NCBI RefSeq assembly: GCF_018070025.1
Contig: NZ_JAGPYQ010000002.1
Coordinates: forward strand, 1,116,001 to 1,180,000
From: Streptomyces liliiviolaceus
GTDB taxonomy: Bacteria > Actinomycetota > Actinomycetes > Streptomycetales > Streptomycetaceae
Length of the DNA: 64,000 nucleotides
Direction: 5' to 3'
The notes beneath the pieces are model-generated. The model ran no database searches and had not been told where the DNA came from. It was given only the letters and a program-made list of their open reading frames with translations. Position numbers and translations under genes: made by a program. Below are positions 16,645 through 26,062 of this stretch, piece by piece. Every line of letters starts with the position of its first letter. Position 1 is the stretch's first letter.

Positions 16645-17598
16645 TCAGCCCTTGGCCACAGCGCGCAGCCGGTCCACGACGTCGGCCCGCAGCTCGGCCG
16701 GCTCCAGGACCACCACGTCGGGCCCGAACTCCACCAGCCAGGCGTCCAGACCGTGCCCGTACGGAACCTCCAACTCGTCCCACCCGTCACCGAGTTCCCG
16801 TACGGACGCCGCCTTGGCGCGCAGCGGGTATCCCGAGCCCGTCCGCAGCCGGATCAGCGCGGAGCGGTCGGTGATGTCCCCCGCCCAGCCCGCGACGGTC
16901 TCCCGCACGGTGACGACGTCGGGCACCTCCGCCGTGTACTTGCCACTGCGCGTACGGACCTTGCCGGTGATCCGGGACAGCCGGAAGACGCGCTCGGCCC
17001 CGCGGTCGCGGTCCCAGCCGGCCAGGTACCAGTGGCCGCGCCAGCACTCCAGGGCCCAGGGCTCCACATGGCGGGGCCCGGGGCGGGCCGCGCTCGCCTT
17101 GCGGTAGTCGAAGGTGACGGGACGCCGGTCGCGGCAGGCGAGCATCAGCGGCTCGAAGGCCGCCTCGTGCACGGGGATGCGCGGCTCCAGCGCCCCATGG
17201 GCCTCGTACGGGTCGACGCCCTCGGGCAGGCCCGCGGCGCGCAGCTTCTGCAGGGCGCCGCTCGCCGCGCCCGCGAGCCGGGCCTGCTGCCAGACCTTGG
17301 CGGCCAGCCCGAGGGCCGCGGCCTCCTCGGCGTCCAGCGTGATGGGCGGCAGCCGGTTGCTGTCGCGGCGGGCCAGATAACCGACCTCGCCGTCGAGGTT
17401 CTCCACCGTCTCGATGACCAGGCCGAGTTCGCGCAGATCGTCCTTGTCCCGCTCGAACATCCGGTTGAAGGAGTCGTCCGAGCCGGCCTCCAGATAGGCC
17501 TCGATGGACTCACGGAGTTCGCGCTTGCTGAGCGGTCGCCGCGTCCCGAGCAGACACAGCGCCAGGTTCATCAGCCGCTCTGCCTTGGCAATGGCCAT
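16645..17598 (-). CDS. pafB: WYL-domain transcriptional regulator PafB
   Basis: 317 aa. Winged helix at the N-terminus (AERLMNLALCLLGTRRPLSKRELRESI), then a WYL domain (RDRRPVTFDYRK ... VEPWALECWRGHWYLAGWD) and a C-terminal WCX extension. The ATG at 17598 follows GGAAGGG; an open frame upstream is not used by this choice. It pairs with pafC 15 bp downstream. Known partners in mycobacteria form a single response unit to single-stranded DNA; no PafBC-type promoter motif was recognised within this window. Confidence 0.92.
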   Translation of the reverse strand: MAIAKAERLMNLALCLLGTRRPLSKRELRESIEAYLEAGSDDSFNRMFERDKDDLRELGLVIETVENLDGEVGYLARRDSNRLPPITLDAEEAAALGLAAKVWQQARLAGAASGALQKLRAAGLPEGVDPYEAHGALEPRIPVHEAAFEPLMLACRDRRPVTFDYRKASAARPGPRHVEPWALECWRGHWYLAGWDRDRGAERVFRLSRITGKVRTRSGKYTAEVPDVVTVRETVAGWAGDITDRSALIRLRTGSGYPLRAKAASVRELGDGWDELEVPYGHGLDAWLVEFGPDVVVLEPAELRADVVDRLRAVAKG

Positions 17599-17665
17599 CG
17601 ACGCCCTTCCTATGGTGCTTCCGACCGATGACCGTACCGCCCCGGGGTGTCGTGGCAAAAGCCGA

Positions 17666-17693
17666 GGGTCCATGCCCGGGCAGGCATGGACCC
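17666..17693 (-). terminator. Hairpin terminator after the FKBP gene
   Basis: GGGTCCATGCC (17666-17676) pairs perfectly with GGCATGGACCC (17683-17693) around a 6-nt loop. On the minus strand it is followed within a few bases by CTTTTG. It separates the FKBP genes from pafB. Confidence 0.8.
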
Positions 17694-17761
17694 CAAGTGA
17701 TCGAATCCAGTCGGACAGCGATCACGCGACCTATGAAATACGACCTACGAAAATCGGACCG

Positions 17762-18133
17762 TCAGACCCCTACGAGGTCACAGACGAAGATCAGCGTCTC
17801 GCCGGGACCGATACGGCCACCCGCACCGCGGTCGCCGTACGCGAGGTCCGCGGGAATGATCAGCTGGCGGCGACCGCCGACCTTCATGCCCTGCACACCC
17901 TGGTCCCAGCCCGCGATGACCTGACCGACGCCCAGCTTGAACTGCAGCGGCGTACCCCGGTTCCAGGACGCGTCGAACTCCTCGCCGGTGGAGAAGGCCA
18001 CACCGACGTAGTGGACCGAGACGGTGTCGCCCGCCTTGGCCACCGGGCCGTCACCCTCCCAGATGTCCTTGACTTCGAGGTCCTTGGGGGGCTCGCCGCC
18101 CGGGAAGTCGATCTCGGGCTTCTCGATGCTCAC
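17762..18133 (-). CDS. FKBP-type peptidyl-prolyl isomerase, cytoplasmic
   Basis: 123 aa, the size of a single FKBP domain without a signal peptide. The active-site pattern is present: VSVHYVG, FDASWNRGTPLQFKLG, VIAGWDQGVQGMKVGGRR and LIIPADLAYGDRG. It catalyses cis-trans isomerisation of proline bonds and may act as a chaperone. The GTG at 18133 follows AGGAGC at good spacing. It lies 51 bp downstream of the two-domain FKBP lipoprotein gene and is probably co-transcribed with it. Confidence 0.93.
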   Translation of the reverse strand: MSIEKPEIDFPGGEPPKDLEVKDIWEGDGPVAKAGDTVSVHYVGVAFSTGEEFDASWNRGTPLQFKLGVGQVIAGWDQGVQGMKVGGRRQLIIPADLAYGDRGAGGRIGPGETLIFVCDLVGV

Positions 18134-18184
18134 GTCAGTGCTCCTGCTCGTTCTCGGTGGGACAACCCGGACAGTCTGTCATCC

Positions 18185-19198
18185 TCAGCTCGCGGCCAGG
18201 ATGTCGACCACGAACACCAGGGTGGACTTGGCCGGCAGCTCCTCGCCCTTGGCCTCGTCGCCGTACGCCTGCGCCGGCGGAATCACCAGCAGGACCCGGT
18301 CACCCACATGCTTGCCGACGAGCCCCTTGTCCCAGCCCGCGATGACCTGACCCTGACCGATGACGGTGCTGAAGGGCTGACCGGTCTTCCACGACGAGTC
18401 GAAGAGAGTCGCCTTCGCCTTGCCCTCGTTGAGCTTCCACGCGGCACCGCTGTACTGCATGGTGACCGACTGACCGCTCTTCACCTCGGCGCCCTTGCCC
18501 TTGATCAGGACCTGGTCGACGAGCTTGGCCGGCGGGTCGTTCTTCGGTACGGAGATCGTGGCCGGCGCCTCGTCGTCCGCCTTGATCTGCGGCAGGTCCG
18601 ACGGGATCGCGGCCTGCTTGCCCTCGACCTTGTTCGGGACGACATCACCCACGTCCAGCGCGAACACCAGCGTGTCCGTGCCCGAGACCCCCGCCTGCTG
18701 GTTGCCCTGACTGCCGAAACCGGCGGCCGGCGGCGCCACCACCAGAACGCGGCTGCCCTCCTTCTGACCCACCAGAGCCTGCGAGAACGCCGGAATGACC
18801 GTCTCCGAACCCGCCGTGATCAACTGCGGCGCCCCGCCCTCCTGGTACGAGGAACCGAGGTCCTTGCCGCTCTTCCAGACCTTCCCGGTGAAGTTCATGG
18901 ACACCAGGTCGTCCTTCTTCACCACCGAGCCGTCACCCTCGGAGACCGTGTGCACCACGAACTTGTCGGTCGGGTCGCCCTTGGGCACCTCGATCGTCGC
19001 CTTCTTACCGAAGGCACCCTTCACCGCGGGCATCGGCGACGCCGAGTCCACCGGCTTCGGCGCAGCGGCATTGGACGCGGAGGACGACGCCGACGGATCG
19101 GCCTTGTCCTTGTCGCCCTTGTCGTCGTCACTTCCGCAGGCGGACGCGGTCAGCGCCAGGGCAGGCACGATCAGGAGAGCAGCAAGTCGGCGTCGCAC
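18185..19198 (-). CDS. Two-domain FKBP peptidyl-prolyl isomerase lipoprotein
   Basis: 337 aa with an N-terminal lipoprotein signal (RRRLAALLIVPALALTASAC, lipidated Cys21), a Ser/Asp-rich linker and two tandem FKBP domains: the first degenerate (VSMNFTGKVW, VIPAFSQALVGQKEGSR), the second typical (VTMQYSGAAW, VIAGWDKGLVGKHVGDR, LVIPPAQAYG). It is expected on the outer face of the membrane, assisting folding of exported proteins. The GTG at 19198 has GAGGA 6 nt upstream and begins directly at the signal peptide, while the open frame upstream has no signal character. The neighbouring tatAC and pafA genes are conserved with it. Confidence 0.92.
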   Translation of the reverse strand: MRRRLAALLIVPALALTASACGSDDDKGDKDKADPSASSSASNAAAPKPVDSASPMPAVKGAFGKKATIEVPKGDPTDKFVVHTVSEGDGSVVKKDDLVSMNFTGKVWKSGKDLGSSYQEGGAPQLITAGSETVIPAFSQALVGQKEGSRVLVVAPPAAGFGSQGNQQAGVSGTDTLVFALDVGDVVPNKVEGKQAAIPSDLPQIKADDEAPATISVPKNDPPAKLVDQVLIKGKGAEVKSGQSVTMQYSGAAWKLNEGKAKATLFDSSWKTGQPFSTVIGQGQVIAGWDKGLVGKHVGDRVLLVIPPAQAYGDEAKGEELPAKSTLVFVVDILAAS

Positions 19199-19316
19199 AT
19201 CGATCCTCAGGTCGCTCGAATGGGGTCCGGCCACTCTAGGCCCTCGCACCACCGGGCCGGGGCAGGCGGAACCGACCGTACCGATCGAGACATACGGAGG
19301 ACGTAACACGGCACAT

Positions 19317-19357
19317 GGCAGGGGCCCTGCACACCCGAGGTGCGCAGGACCCCTGCC
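19317..19357 (-). terminator. Hairpin terminator after pafA
   Basis: GGCAGGGG (19317-19324) pairs with CCCCTGCC (19350-19357), and an inner CCTGCACACC/GGTGCGCAGG stem continues the helix around a CGAG loop. It begins 14 bp after the pafA stop. Confidence 0.85.
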
Positions 19358-19371
19358 CTACCGGCGAACTC

Positions 19372-20733
19372 CTACATACCGGCGATCAGCTTCTCCACAC
19401 GATCGTCGACGGACCGGAACGGGTCCTTGCACAACACCGTGCGCTGCGCCTGGTCGTTGAGCTTCAGATGCACCCAGTCGACGGTGAAATCACGGCGCTG
19501 CTCCTGCGCACGCCGGATGAAGTCACCCCGCAGCCGGGCCCGAGTGGTCTGCGGCGGCACCGACTTGCCCTCGAAGATCTTCAGGTCGTTGCAGATCCTC
19601 GCGGCCTGACCCCGCTTCTCCAGCAGATAGTAGAGACCCCGACGACGGTGGATGTCGTGGTAGGCGAGGTCTATCTGGGCGACGCGCGGATGCGACATCG
19701 TCATGTTGTGCTTGGCGCGATACCGCTCGATGAGCTTGTACTTCATCACCCAGTCGATCTCGGTACCGATCCGGTCGAGGTCCTCGGACTCGATCGAATC
19801 CAGCGTGCGGCCCCACAGCTCCAGAACCTGGTCCACGACACCCGTACGGATGCCCCGGCGCTCCACGAAGTCCACGGCCTTCTCGTAGTACTCGCGCTGC
19901 ACCTCCAGCGCGGACGCCTCCCGGCCACTGGCCAGACGCACCTTGCGGCGGCCCGTGATGTCATGGCTGACCTCGCGGATCGCCCGGATCGGGTTCTCCA
20001 GCGTCAGGTCACGCATCACCGTGCCCGCCTCGATCATGCGCAGCACGAGATCGGTGGCACCGACCTTGAGAAGCATGGTCGTCTCGGACATGTTCGAGTC
20101 ACCCACGATGACATGCAGCCTGCGGTAGCGCTCCGCGTCCGCGTGCGGTTCGTCCCTGGTGTTGATGATCGGCCGGGAACGGGTCGTCGCCGAGGAGACG
20201 CCCTCCCAGATGTGCTCCGCCCGCTGACTGACGCAGTACACCGCGCCCCGCGGGGTCTGCAGCACCTTTCCGGCACCGCAGAGGAGCTGCCTCGTGACGA
20301 GGAACGGAATGAGAATGTCCGCGAGCCGGGAGAACTCCCCGTGACGGGCCACCAGATAGTTCTCGTGGCAGCCGTAGGAGTTGCCCGCCGAGTCGGTGTT
20401 GTTCTTGAAGAGGTAGACGTCGCCCGCGATTCCTTCCTCGTGCAGGCGTCGTTCCGCGTCTACCAGGAGTCCTTCCAGAATGCGTTCGCCGGCCTTGTCG
20501 TGGGTGACGAGTTCCGTCAGGTTGTCACATTCGGGAGTGGCATATTCCGGATGTGATCCCACGTCTAGATAGAGGCGGGCACCGTTTCGCAGAAAGACAT
20601 TGCTGCTGCGGCCCCATGACACGACACGGCGGAAGAGGTACCGCGCCACCTCGTCGGGAGACAGGCGCCGCTGTCCCCTGAACGTACACGTGACGCCGTA
20701 CTCGTTCTCCAGCCCGAAAATGCGGCGGTCCAT
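19372..20733 (-). CDS. pafA: Pup-protein ligase PafA
   Basis: 453 aa, full length. It attaches the C-terminal Glu of Pup to lysines of target proteins using ATP. It belongs to the carboxylate-amine ligase (glutamine-synthetase-like) fold: FGLENEYG near residue 7 supplies metal-binding Glu, the catalytic Asp57 lies in [15 protein letters not shown], and the nucleotide region has FKNNTD, HENYL and [13 protein letters not shown]. The Dop-specific loop after the first strand is absent, which separates it from its paralogue at 26-27.5 kb. It follows an MFS gene by 47 bp on the same strand and is closed by a strong terminator. Confidence 0.96.
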   Translation of the reverse strand: MDRRIFGLENEYGVTCTFRGQRRLSPDEVARYLFRRVVSWGRSSNVFLRNGARLYLDVGSHPEYATPECDNLTELVTHDKAGERILEGLLVDAERRLHEEGIAGDVYLFKNNTDSAGNSYGCHENYLVARHGEFSRLADILIPFLVTRQLLCGAGKVLQTPRGAVYCVSQRAEHIWEGVSSATTRSRPIINTRDEPHADAERYRRLHVIVGDSNMSETTMLLKVGATDLVLRMIEAGTVMRDLTLENPIRAIREVSHDITGRRKVRLASGREASALEVQREYYEKAVDFVERRGIRTGVVDQVLELWGRTLDSIESEDLDRIGTEIDWVMKYKLIERYRAKHNMTMSHPRVAQIDLAYHDIHRRRGLYYLLEKRGQAARICNDLKIFEGKSVPPQTTRARLRGDFIRRAQEQRRDFTVDWVHLKLNDQAQRTVLCKDPFRSVDDRVEKLIAGM

Positions 20734-20780
20734 GACTGAACATTACGCCTGATGGGCTGTGCTGAAACGGGGTTCGGCTC

Positions 20781-22001
20781 CTACGTTTCGATCATTTCCG
20801 AACTTGACTCCACCACCGCACCGCCGCCCGTAGCTGCGAGGACCCGCCCCGTGGCCAGCAGAACCAGCAGCGCGGCACCCCCCGCCACCCCCGGTACGGC
20901 GAAGCCCCGCACCGCTCCGCCCCACTCGACGACCGGCCCCGCGAGACCCGTTCCGACCGACGCCCCCACGGTGAACGTCGTCACCAGCCACGAGAACGCC
21001 TCGGTGACCGTCCCCCTCGGCGCATGCCGGTCGACGATGATGAACGCACAGGCGATGCACGGCGCCAGGAAGACACCCGCGAGCGCCACAAGACCCGTCA
21101 TCGCCACCGCACCCGGCATCAGCATCAGCGGCAGGTAACACAGCGCCAGAAGCGCCACCAGCACCCGCAGCCGCCGTTCCGGCGCACCACTCCACTGCCG
21201 CGCCCCGTAGACCGTCCCCCCGACGAGCGCACCGAGCCCGAGCGCCGCCATCAGCCAGCCGTACGTCGCGTCACCCCCGTGGCCGTCCGCGTACGACACA
21301 CCCGCGACCGTGATGGAACCGAGCGCCATCCCCACGAAAAGGAACGCCCCCAGCAGCGCGATGAGCCCGCGCGAGCGCAACGCGCCGAGCCAGTGCGCCT
21401 CCCGCGGCGCCGAACGCCACGCGCGCGAGGGCCCCGACACCACTACGGAGAGGGCACCCAGGACACCGATGACATTGATGACGACCAGCGCCGCCTGCGC
21501 GGACCAAAGAGACACGCACAGAGTCACCAGCAACGGCCCGACGGTGAACATGACTTCCTGCGCCACGGCGTCCATCGCGTACGCCGTGTGCACCTGACCC
21601 TCCTTGCGCAGGACCGACGGCCACAGCGCCCGCAGACCGCCCTCCAGCGGCGGCGTGAAGAAGCCGGCGACCACCATCAGGACGTACGCGAGCGGCAGCG
21701 ACTGCAGCCCTGTGAGGGCGAACACGGTCATCCCCAGGGCGGAGACGAGCGCGGCGGGCAACTGGACCCGCGGCTGCCCGTACAGGTCCACGAGACGGCC
21801 GAGCAGCGGCTGCCCCACGGCGTTGGACACCCCGTAGACCGCGGTGAGCGCCCCGGCCAGGCTGTAGCTGCCGCCCTCGGCGCGCACGAAGAGCACGACG
21901 GCGATGGCACCCGCGGCGTTCGGCAGCCGACCCACCAACGTGCCCGCGAGCAGCCGTCCGGCATGTCTCGTCCGGAGGATCTCCAGATACCCCGCGGCCA
22001 T
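20781..22001 (-). CDS. MFS transporter
   Basis: 406 aa with about twelve hydrophobic segments and the MFS loop motif between helices 2 and 3 (GQPLLGRLVDLYGQPR). It is an exporter-like major facilitator; the substrate is unknown. The ATG at 22001 follows GAGGGGCGGG. It diverges from a LacI-type regulator with a 25-bp inverted repeat between them, so regulation by that protein is likely. It is only 47 bp from pafA and read-through into pafA is possible. Confidence 0.9.
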   Translation of the reverse strand: MAAGYLEILRTRHAGRLLAGTLVGRLPNAAGAIAVVLFVRAEGGSYSLAGALTAVYGVSNAVGQPLLGRLVDLYGQPRVQLPAALVSALGMTVFALTGLQSLPLAYVLMVVAGFFTPPLEGGLRALWPSVLRKEGQVHTAYAMDAVAQEVMFTVGPLLVTLCVSLWSAQAALVVINVIGVLGALSVVVSGPSRAWRSAPREAHWLGALRSRGLIALLGAFLFVGMALGSITVAGVSYADGHGGDATYGWLMAALGLGALVGGTVYGARQWSGAPERRLRVLVALLALCYLPLMLMPGAVAMTGLVALAGVFLAPCIACAFIIVDRHAPRGTVTEAFSWLVTTFTVGASVGTGLAGPVVEWGGAVRGFAVPGVAGGAALLVLLATGRVLAATGGGAVVESSSEMIET

Positions 22002-22074
22002 GTCCCGCCCCTCTGTCCCATCCGGCTGTCGAGTCCGGCCGTCGTGTCCGTGCTGTCGCCAACGCCGGAGGTTT

Positions 22075-22101
22075 TACGTATAACGTCGCTCGTCATACGT
22101 A
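22075..22101. promoter_or_regulatory. Probable operator of the divergent LacI regulator
   Basis: TACGTATAACG (22075-22085) and CGTCATACGTA (22091-22101) form an inverted repeat with one mismatch per 11-bp arm around a 5-bp TCGCT centre. It sits between the MFS start (22001) and the regulator start (22145), where a LacI protein could control both. A-T-richness in this otherwise G+C-rich region supports a promoter/operator. Confidence 0.7.
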
Positions 22102-22144
22102 CCATGTGCGCTGTCCGCGAGTCCAGCAGAAAGACAGGTCGACG

Positions 22145-23161
22145 GTGGCAGCAGGCAGCCCCCGCCCCACGAGCCGCGACGTCGCCACGGCCGCCGGAGT
22201 CTCCCAGGCGGCCGTCTCCCTCGTGCTGGGCGACAAATGGCGCGGTCGCGTCTCCGAACGCACCGCCGAACGCGTACGCGAAGCCGCCCGCGAACTCGGC
22301 TACCGCCCCAACCTCGCCGCCCGCAACCTCCGCCTCGGCAGCACCCGCACCGTGCTCCTGGTGGTCCCCGCCCTCACCACGGAATTCTTCGCAGGCGTGT
22401 ACACCGGCGCGGCCCGCGTCGCCGCCGCACACGGATTCGGCGTACTGCTCTACCCCTCCCCCGAAGGCATCGGCCCGGCCCGCGACCCCTTCGCCTCCGC
22501 ACAGGCCGCCCTCGACGGCGTCATCGCCTCCTCCATGGCCGCCGACGCCCTCACCGCCATCCGCGGCGACCAGCTCCCCCTCGTCATGCTCGACAGCGAC
22601 CCCGCCGGCAGCACCGGCGCGGCCACCGTCAACCTCGACATCCGCGACGGCGTCCGACAGGCCGCGGAACACCTCCTGGCCCTGGGCCACCGCCGCTTCC
22701 TGCACCTCGCGGCCGACATCCCGTCCTGGACCTTCGACATTCGCGCCCGCGAACTCGCCGAACGCCTGGCCGCCGTCCCCGGCACCGAACTGCGCACGGC
22801 CTCCGCCCCGATCTCCATCGACGCCGCCCGGGCCGCCGCGGAAGCCGCTCTCTCCGCCCCCGGCCCCCGCCCCACGGCCCTCGTCTGCGACGACGACAAA
22901 CTCGCCGCCGGCGCCTACAAGGCCGCCCGCCGCCTCGGCCTGCGCATCCCCGACGACCTCTCCGTCACCGGCCTCGACGACCTGGCCCTCGCCACCGCCC
23001 TCGACCCCGAACTGACCACGGTCCGCCTGGACGCCGAGCTCTTCGGCGAACGCGGCATGCAAGCCCTCCTGGCCGTCCTGGACACCCGCACCCCCACCCC
23101 CGAGGACATCCCGGTCACCCTGATCGTCAGAGGCTCCACGACCCGCCCGGGGGACGCGTAG
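22145..23161 (+). CDS. LacI-family transcriptional regulator
   Basis: 338 aa. Helix-turn-helix at the N-terminus (TSRDVATAAGVSQAAVSLVLGDKWRG), the hinge helix region (ELGYRPNLAARNLRLGST) and a periplasmic-binding-protein-like sensor (VLLVVPALTTEFFAGVYTGA ... LSVTGLDDLALA). The GTG at 22145 begins just before the HTH; an in-frame GTG at 22106 would add 13 residues but would overlap the predicted operator flank. It probably represses the MFS gene and itself through the inverted repeat. The inducer is unknown. Confidence 0.92.
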   Translation: MAAGSPRPTSRDVATAAGVSQAAVSLVLGDKWRGRVSERTAERVREAARELGYRPNLAARNLRLGSTRTVLLVVPALTTEFFAGVYTGAARVAAAHGFGVLLYPSPEGIGPARDPFASAQAALDGVIASSMAADALTAIRGDQLPLVMLDSDPAGSTGAATVNLDIRDGVRQAAEHLLALGHRRFLHLAADIPSWTFDIRARELAERLAAVPGTELRTASAPISIDAARAAAEAALSAPGPRPTALVCDDDKLAAGAYKAARRLGLRIPDDLSVTGLDDLALATALDPELTTVRLDAELFGERGMQALLAVLDTRTPTPEDIPVTLIVRGSTTRPGDA

Positions 23162-23212
23162 GGGCCACGGTTTCTTTGGGACGCGGAGAACGCCGCAGCC
23201 CTTGGCCTGTCA

Positions 23213-23375
23213 GGGGCGCGGGGAACGGCGCAGTCTTTTGTCTTTGGCTTCCAGGGGCGCGGGGAACGGCGCAGTCTTGTCGCTTTTCAGGGGCGCGGGG
23301 AACTGCGCAGTCCTTCGTCTTTCAGGGGCGCGGGGAACTGCGCGACCAGCCCCCACCGGGCCCGCACAACACCAC
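23213..23375. repeat. Intergenic repeat cluster A (4 copies)
   Basis: Four same-direction copies of GGGGCGCGGGGAACGGCGCAG or GGGGCGCGGGGAACTGCGC start at 23213, 23254, 23290 and 23325; the last is followed by the companion element CCAGCCCCCACCGGGCCCGC. The cluster fills the gap between the convergent 3' ends of the LacI regulator and prcA. It encodes nothing recognisable and may affect transcript ends. Confidence 0.85.
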
Positions 23376-23449
23376 GTGCCCCCGGCCGGAAAGAGGCCAG
23401 GGGCACGCATGAGCCAAGAAGGTCGAGAAGGCCACGGAGACCGAGGAGG

Positions 23450-24196
23450 TCACTCCTCGTCGTCAGGATCCTCCGCCTCCGCCGCGGTGGACGCCCCACC
23501 CTCCTCCAGCAACCGCCCGAGCTGCCGCCCCACAATCCGCTTGAACTTCCGCTGCTGCGGACGCGTCCGGTCCAGCACGGCCACTTCCAGCCGCTCCGCC
23601 GGAATCTCCCGCTCACTGCCGTTCGTGTCACGCGACAACGCCTGAACGGCCAGCTTGAGCGCCTCGGCCAAGGACATCCCGTCCTCGTGCCGCTGATCGA
23701 GATACGTACTGATCGTCTCGGCGTTGCCGCCGACCGCCACCGACCCGTGCTCGTCCACGATCGAACCGTCGTGCGGCAGCCGGTAGATCTGGTCGCCCTC
23801 GGGGGTCTCCCCCACCTCGGCGACCACCAGCTCGACCTCGTACGGCTTCTCCGCCGCCGACGAGAAGATCGTGCCCAGCGTCTGGGCATAGACGTTCGCC
23901 AGACCACGGGCGGTCACATCGTCACGGTCGTACGTGTAACCCCGCAGGTCGGCATAGCGCACACCGCCGATCCGCAGATTCTCGTACTCGTTGTACTTGC
24001 CGGCGGCCGCGAAGCCGATCCGGTCATAGATCTCACTGAACTTGTGCAGCGCACGGGACGGGTTCTCGCCGACGAACACGATGCCGTCGGCGAACTGCAG
24101 CACAACGAGGCTGCGACCACGGGCGATGCCCTTGCGGGCGTATTCCGCCCGGTCGGCCATGGCCTGCTGGGGTGATACATAGAACGGCGTCGACAC
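23450..24196 (-). CDS. prcA: 20S proteasome alpha subunit PrcA
   Basis: 248 aa. Alpha rings cap the proteasome chamber and gate entry. The family N-terminus [24 protein letters not shown] is present as the gating segment, followed by [17 protein letters not shown] and the fold landmarks [19 protein letters not shown] and GGNAETI. There is no catalytic N-terminal Thr, as expected. The tail is acidic (PDDEE). The GTG start lies 56 bp after prcB, and the gene ends the pup-HNH-prcB-prcA unit. Confidence 0.96.
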   Translation of the reverse strand: MSTPFYVSPQQAMADRAEYARKGIARGRSLVVLQFADGIVFVGENPSRALHKFSEIYDRIGFAAAGKYNEYENLRIGGVRYADLRGYTYDRDDVTARGLANVYAQTLGTIFSSAAEKPYEVELVVAEVGETPEGDQIYRLPHDGSIVDEHGSVAVGGNAETISTYLDQRHEDGMSLAEALKLAVQALSRDTNGSEREIPAERLEVAVLDRTRPQQRKFKRIVGRQLGRLLEEGGASTAAEAEDPDDEE

Positions 24197-24252
24197 CGGC
24201 TATCCGTCCCTTTCTGTGGAAGTACCTGGATCACCTGGAAAACGGGCCGCCG

Positions 24253-25098
24253 CTAGAGCAGCGCGGCACGCGGACCGTCGGGCTGCTCCAGGCGCCGCTC
24301 GATGATCGCGCGAGCGATGTCGGAGGAGTCCTCGTCCGTGAGCCGGCGGAAGCCGTCCTCGGTGATCACGGTGACGATCGGGTAGATCCGGCGGGCGACA
24401 TCGGGACCACCGGTCGCCGAGTCGTCGTCTGCCGCGTCGTACAGCGCCTGCACGACGAGCGTCGTGGCCTGCTCCTCCGTCAGATCCTTGTGGAACAGCT
24501 TCTTCATGGCACCGCGCGCGAAGAGCGAGCCGGAGCCCGTCGCCGCGAAGCCGTGTTCCTCGGAACGGCCGCCCGTCACGTCGTAGGAGAAGATGCGGCC
24601 CTTGTCGCGGTCGACGTCGAAACCGGCGAAGAGCGGGACCACGGCGAGGCCCTGCATGGCCATGCCGAGGTTCGAACGGATCATCGTGGACAGGCGGTTC
24701 GCCTTGCCCTCCAGGGAGAGCGTGGTGCCCTCCACCTTCTCGAAGTGCTCCAGTTCGAGCTGGAACAGCTTCACCATCTCGACGGCCAGGCCTGCCGTAC
24801 CGGCGATACCGACGGCCGAGTACTCGTCCGCCGGGAACACCTTCTCGATGTCCCGCTGCGCGATGACATTGCCCATCGTGGCCCGCCGGTCACCGGCGAG
24901 GACGACACCGCCGGCGAAGGTGACGGCGACGATGGTCGTGCCGTGCGGGGCCTCGATGACTCCCTGCGTGGGCGGCAGCTGCCGCTTGCCCGGGAGCATC
25001 TCCGGCTGATGGTCGGACAGGAAGTCCATGAAGGACGACGACCCAGGCGTCAGGAAGGCAGCTGGTAGACGCCCGGTGCTACGAGTGTTGGCTTCCAC
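24253..25098 (-). CDS. prcB: 20S proteasome beta subunit PrcB
   Basis: 281-aa precursor of the catalytic subunit. A 53-residue propeptide ends at EAPHG, and cleavage before Thr54 ([21 protein letters not shown]) frees the nucleophile; the Asp and Lys helpers lie in the LAGDRRAT and IEKVF stretches. The mature part has 228 residues, normal for the family. The GTG at 25098 follows GGAGGGA at 6 nt. Its first 49 bp overlap the end of an HNH endonuclease gene, which is unusual for this operon in other actinobacteria. Confidence 0.96.
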   Translation of the reverse strand: MEANTRSTGRLPAAFLTPGSSSFMDFLSDHQPEMLPGKRQLPPTQGVIEAPHGTTIVAVTFAGGVVLAGDRRATMGNVIAQRDIEKVFPADEYSAVGIAGTAGLAVEMVKLFQLELEHFEKVEGTTLSLEGKANRLSTMIRSNLGMAMQGLAVVPLFAGFDVDRDKGRIFSYDVTGGRSEEHGFAATGSGSLFARGAMKKLFHKDLTEEQATTLVVQALYDAADDDSATGGPDVARRIYPIVTVITEDGFRRLTDEDSSDIARAIIERRLEQPDGPRAALL

Positions 25099-25643
25099 GA
25101 GGATCCCTCCAAGTAGGCGGCAGCCCGACGAACTGCGTCGGGATCATCTCCCAACTTGCCGATGGCCGAATTGCAGTTGAAGCACAGTACGCCACGGACC
25201 CTACCCGTCTCGTGGCAGTGATCCACATGAACGGCCGGAGCTTTCAGGCAGATCACGCAGAGCCCCTTCTGAGAGGCGACCATCTCGTCACGCTCGGCTT
25301 CGGTCATGCCGTAGTGGCGCTTCAGGTGGCCTGCGCGCCCTTTCTTCGCCTTACATGACTTGCAGAGCGTCGCCAAACCATCCGAAGCGCTGCTGTTGCG
25401 TGTCCACTCACTGTGCGGTTTGGCCTTGTGGCACGTACGGCAGTACTTGTGACCAGCGGGTACATCCACTCGCGGTCGAACGTTACGGCCCTTGGCTACC
25501 TGCCGTGCTTGGTGGTACGCCGCCACGCATTCTCGGCAATAGACCTGAAGCCCATCACGCATCGCCTTGTTACTTGCGAAGGCTGCCCGCGGCTTTACTT
25601 TCTTGCACCGCGGACAACTCTTCACACCTTGCTGTTCTTGCAC
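25050..25643 (-). CDS. HNH / recombination endonuclease VII-type nuclease in the proteasome operon
   Basis: 197 aa. Two cysteine-rich ribbons come first ([14 protein letters not shown] ... YCRECV and [14 protein letters not shown] ... LCKSCK), then an endonuclease VII core with [20 protein letters not shown] and [20 protein letters not shown], the HNH metal-binding pattern. Active-site His residues of VDHCHETG are intact, so activity is plausible. The GTG at 25643 has GGGGGA 5 nt upstream; an upstream TTG is less likely. It lies 47 bp after pup and overlaps prcB by 49 bp, so it is part of the operon. I recall a similar gene (SCO1645) at this position in S. coelicolor, so the insertion is not recent. 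Its role is unknown. Confidence 0.88.
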   Translation of the reverse strand: MQEQQGVKSCPRCKKVKPRAAFASNKAMRDGLQVYCRECVAAYHQARQVAKGRNVRPRVDVPAGHKYCRTCHKAKPHSEWTRNSSASDGLATLCKSCKAKKGRAGHLKRHYGMTEAERDEMVASQKGLCVICLKAPAVHVDHCHETGRVRGVLCFNCNSAIGKLGDDPDAVRRAAAYLEGSSWKPTLVAPGVYQLPS

Positions 25644-25690
25644 TTGAATCCCCCGTTGGCCACAAGCCTTCGATTCGAAGGTCAAGCGAC

Positions 25691-25906
25691 CTACTGTCCG
25701 CCTTTTTGCACGAAGGAGCGCACGAAGTCCTCTGCGTTCTCCTCAAGGACATCATCAATCTCGTCCAGGACGGAGTCCACGTCGTCGCTCAGTTTCTCCT
25801 GGCGCTCCTTGAGGTCCTCGGATGCCTGTACCTCGGGCGCTTCCTCGACCTGCTCGGTCTCGCGCGTCGCCTTCTGCTGTCCGCCGCCGGTGTCCTTGGT
25901 CGCCAT
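25691..25906 (-). CDS. pup: Prokaryotic ubiquitin-like protein Pup
   Basis: 71 aa starting MATKDTGGGQQKATRETEQ. The C-terminal half is the highly conserved helix region that binds Arc and ends in the residues SFVQKGGQ. The terminal Gln means that the deamidase Dop must convert it to Glu before PafA can ligate it. A GTG three codons upstream is also open; the ATG gives the family N-terminus. It is the first gene of the pup-HNH-prcB-prcA operon; upstream lie a short inverted repeat and the terminator of dop. Confidence 0.97.
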   Translation of the reverse strand: MATKDTGGGQQKATRETEQVEEAPEVQASEDLKERQEKLSDDVDSVLDEIDDVLEENAEDFVRSFVQKGGQ

Positions 25907-25940
25907 AACCCTCACCCCGCTCGGTTTCGACGTTCTTGAT

Positions 25941-25960
25941 CAGACCCTACAAGCAGGGTC
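25941..25960. promoter_or_regulatory. Inverted repeat / candidate -10 upstream of pup
   Basis: GACCCT (25943-25948) and AGGGTC (25955-25960) form a 6-bp palindrome around 6 bases. On the minus strand it includes GTAGGGTCTG, whose TAGGGT resembles a Streptomyces -10 element. The same 10-mer stands at 29611-29620, at almost the same distance (about 35 nt) before the arc start. No good -35 was found. Confidence 0.45.
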
Positions 25961-25987
25961 CGACATCGGCCCCACAGTTGCCACAAC

Positions 25988-26017
25988 GTCCGGGAACCAC
26001 CTCGATGATTCCCGGAC
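25988..26017 (-). terminator. Hairpin terminator between dop and pup
   Basis: GTCCGGGAA (25988-25996) pairs perfectly with TTCCCGGAC (26009-26017) around a 12-nt loop, 45 bp past the dop stop. It makes pup a separate transcription unit from dop. Confidence 0.75.
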
Positions 26018-26062
26018 TGCGGCTTTTCCACCCTGTCGGGCCGGATCGGCCTGGTGGTCGTT

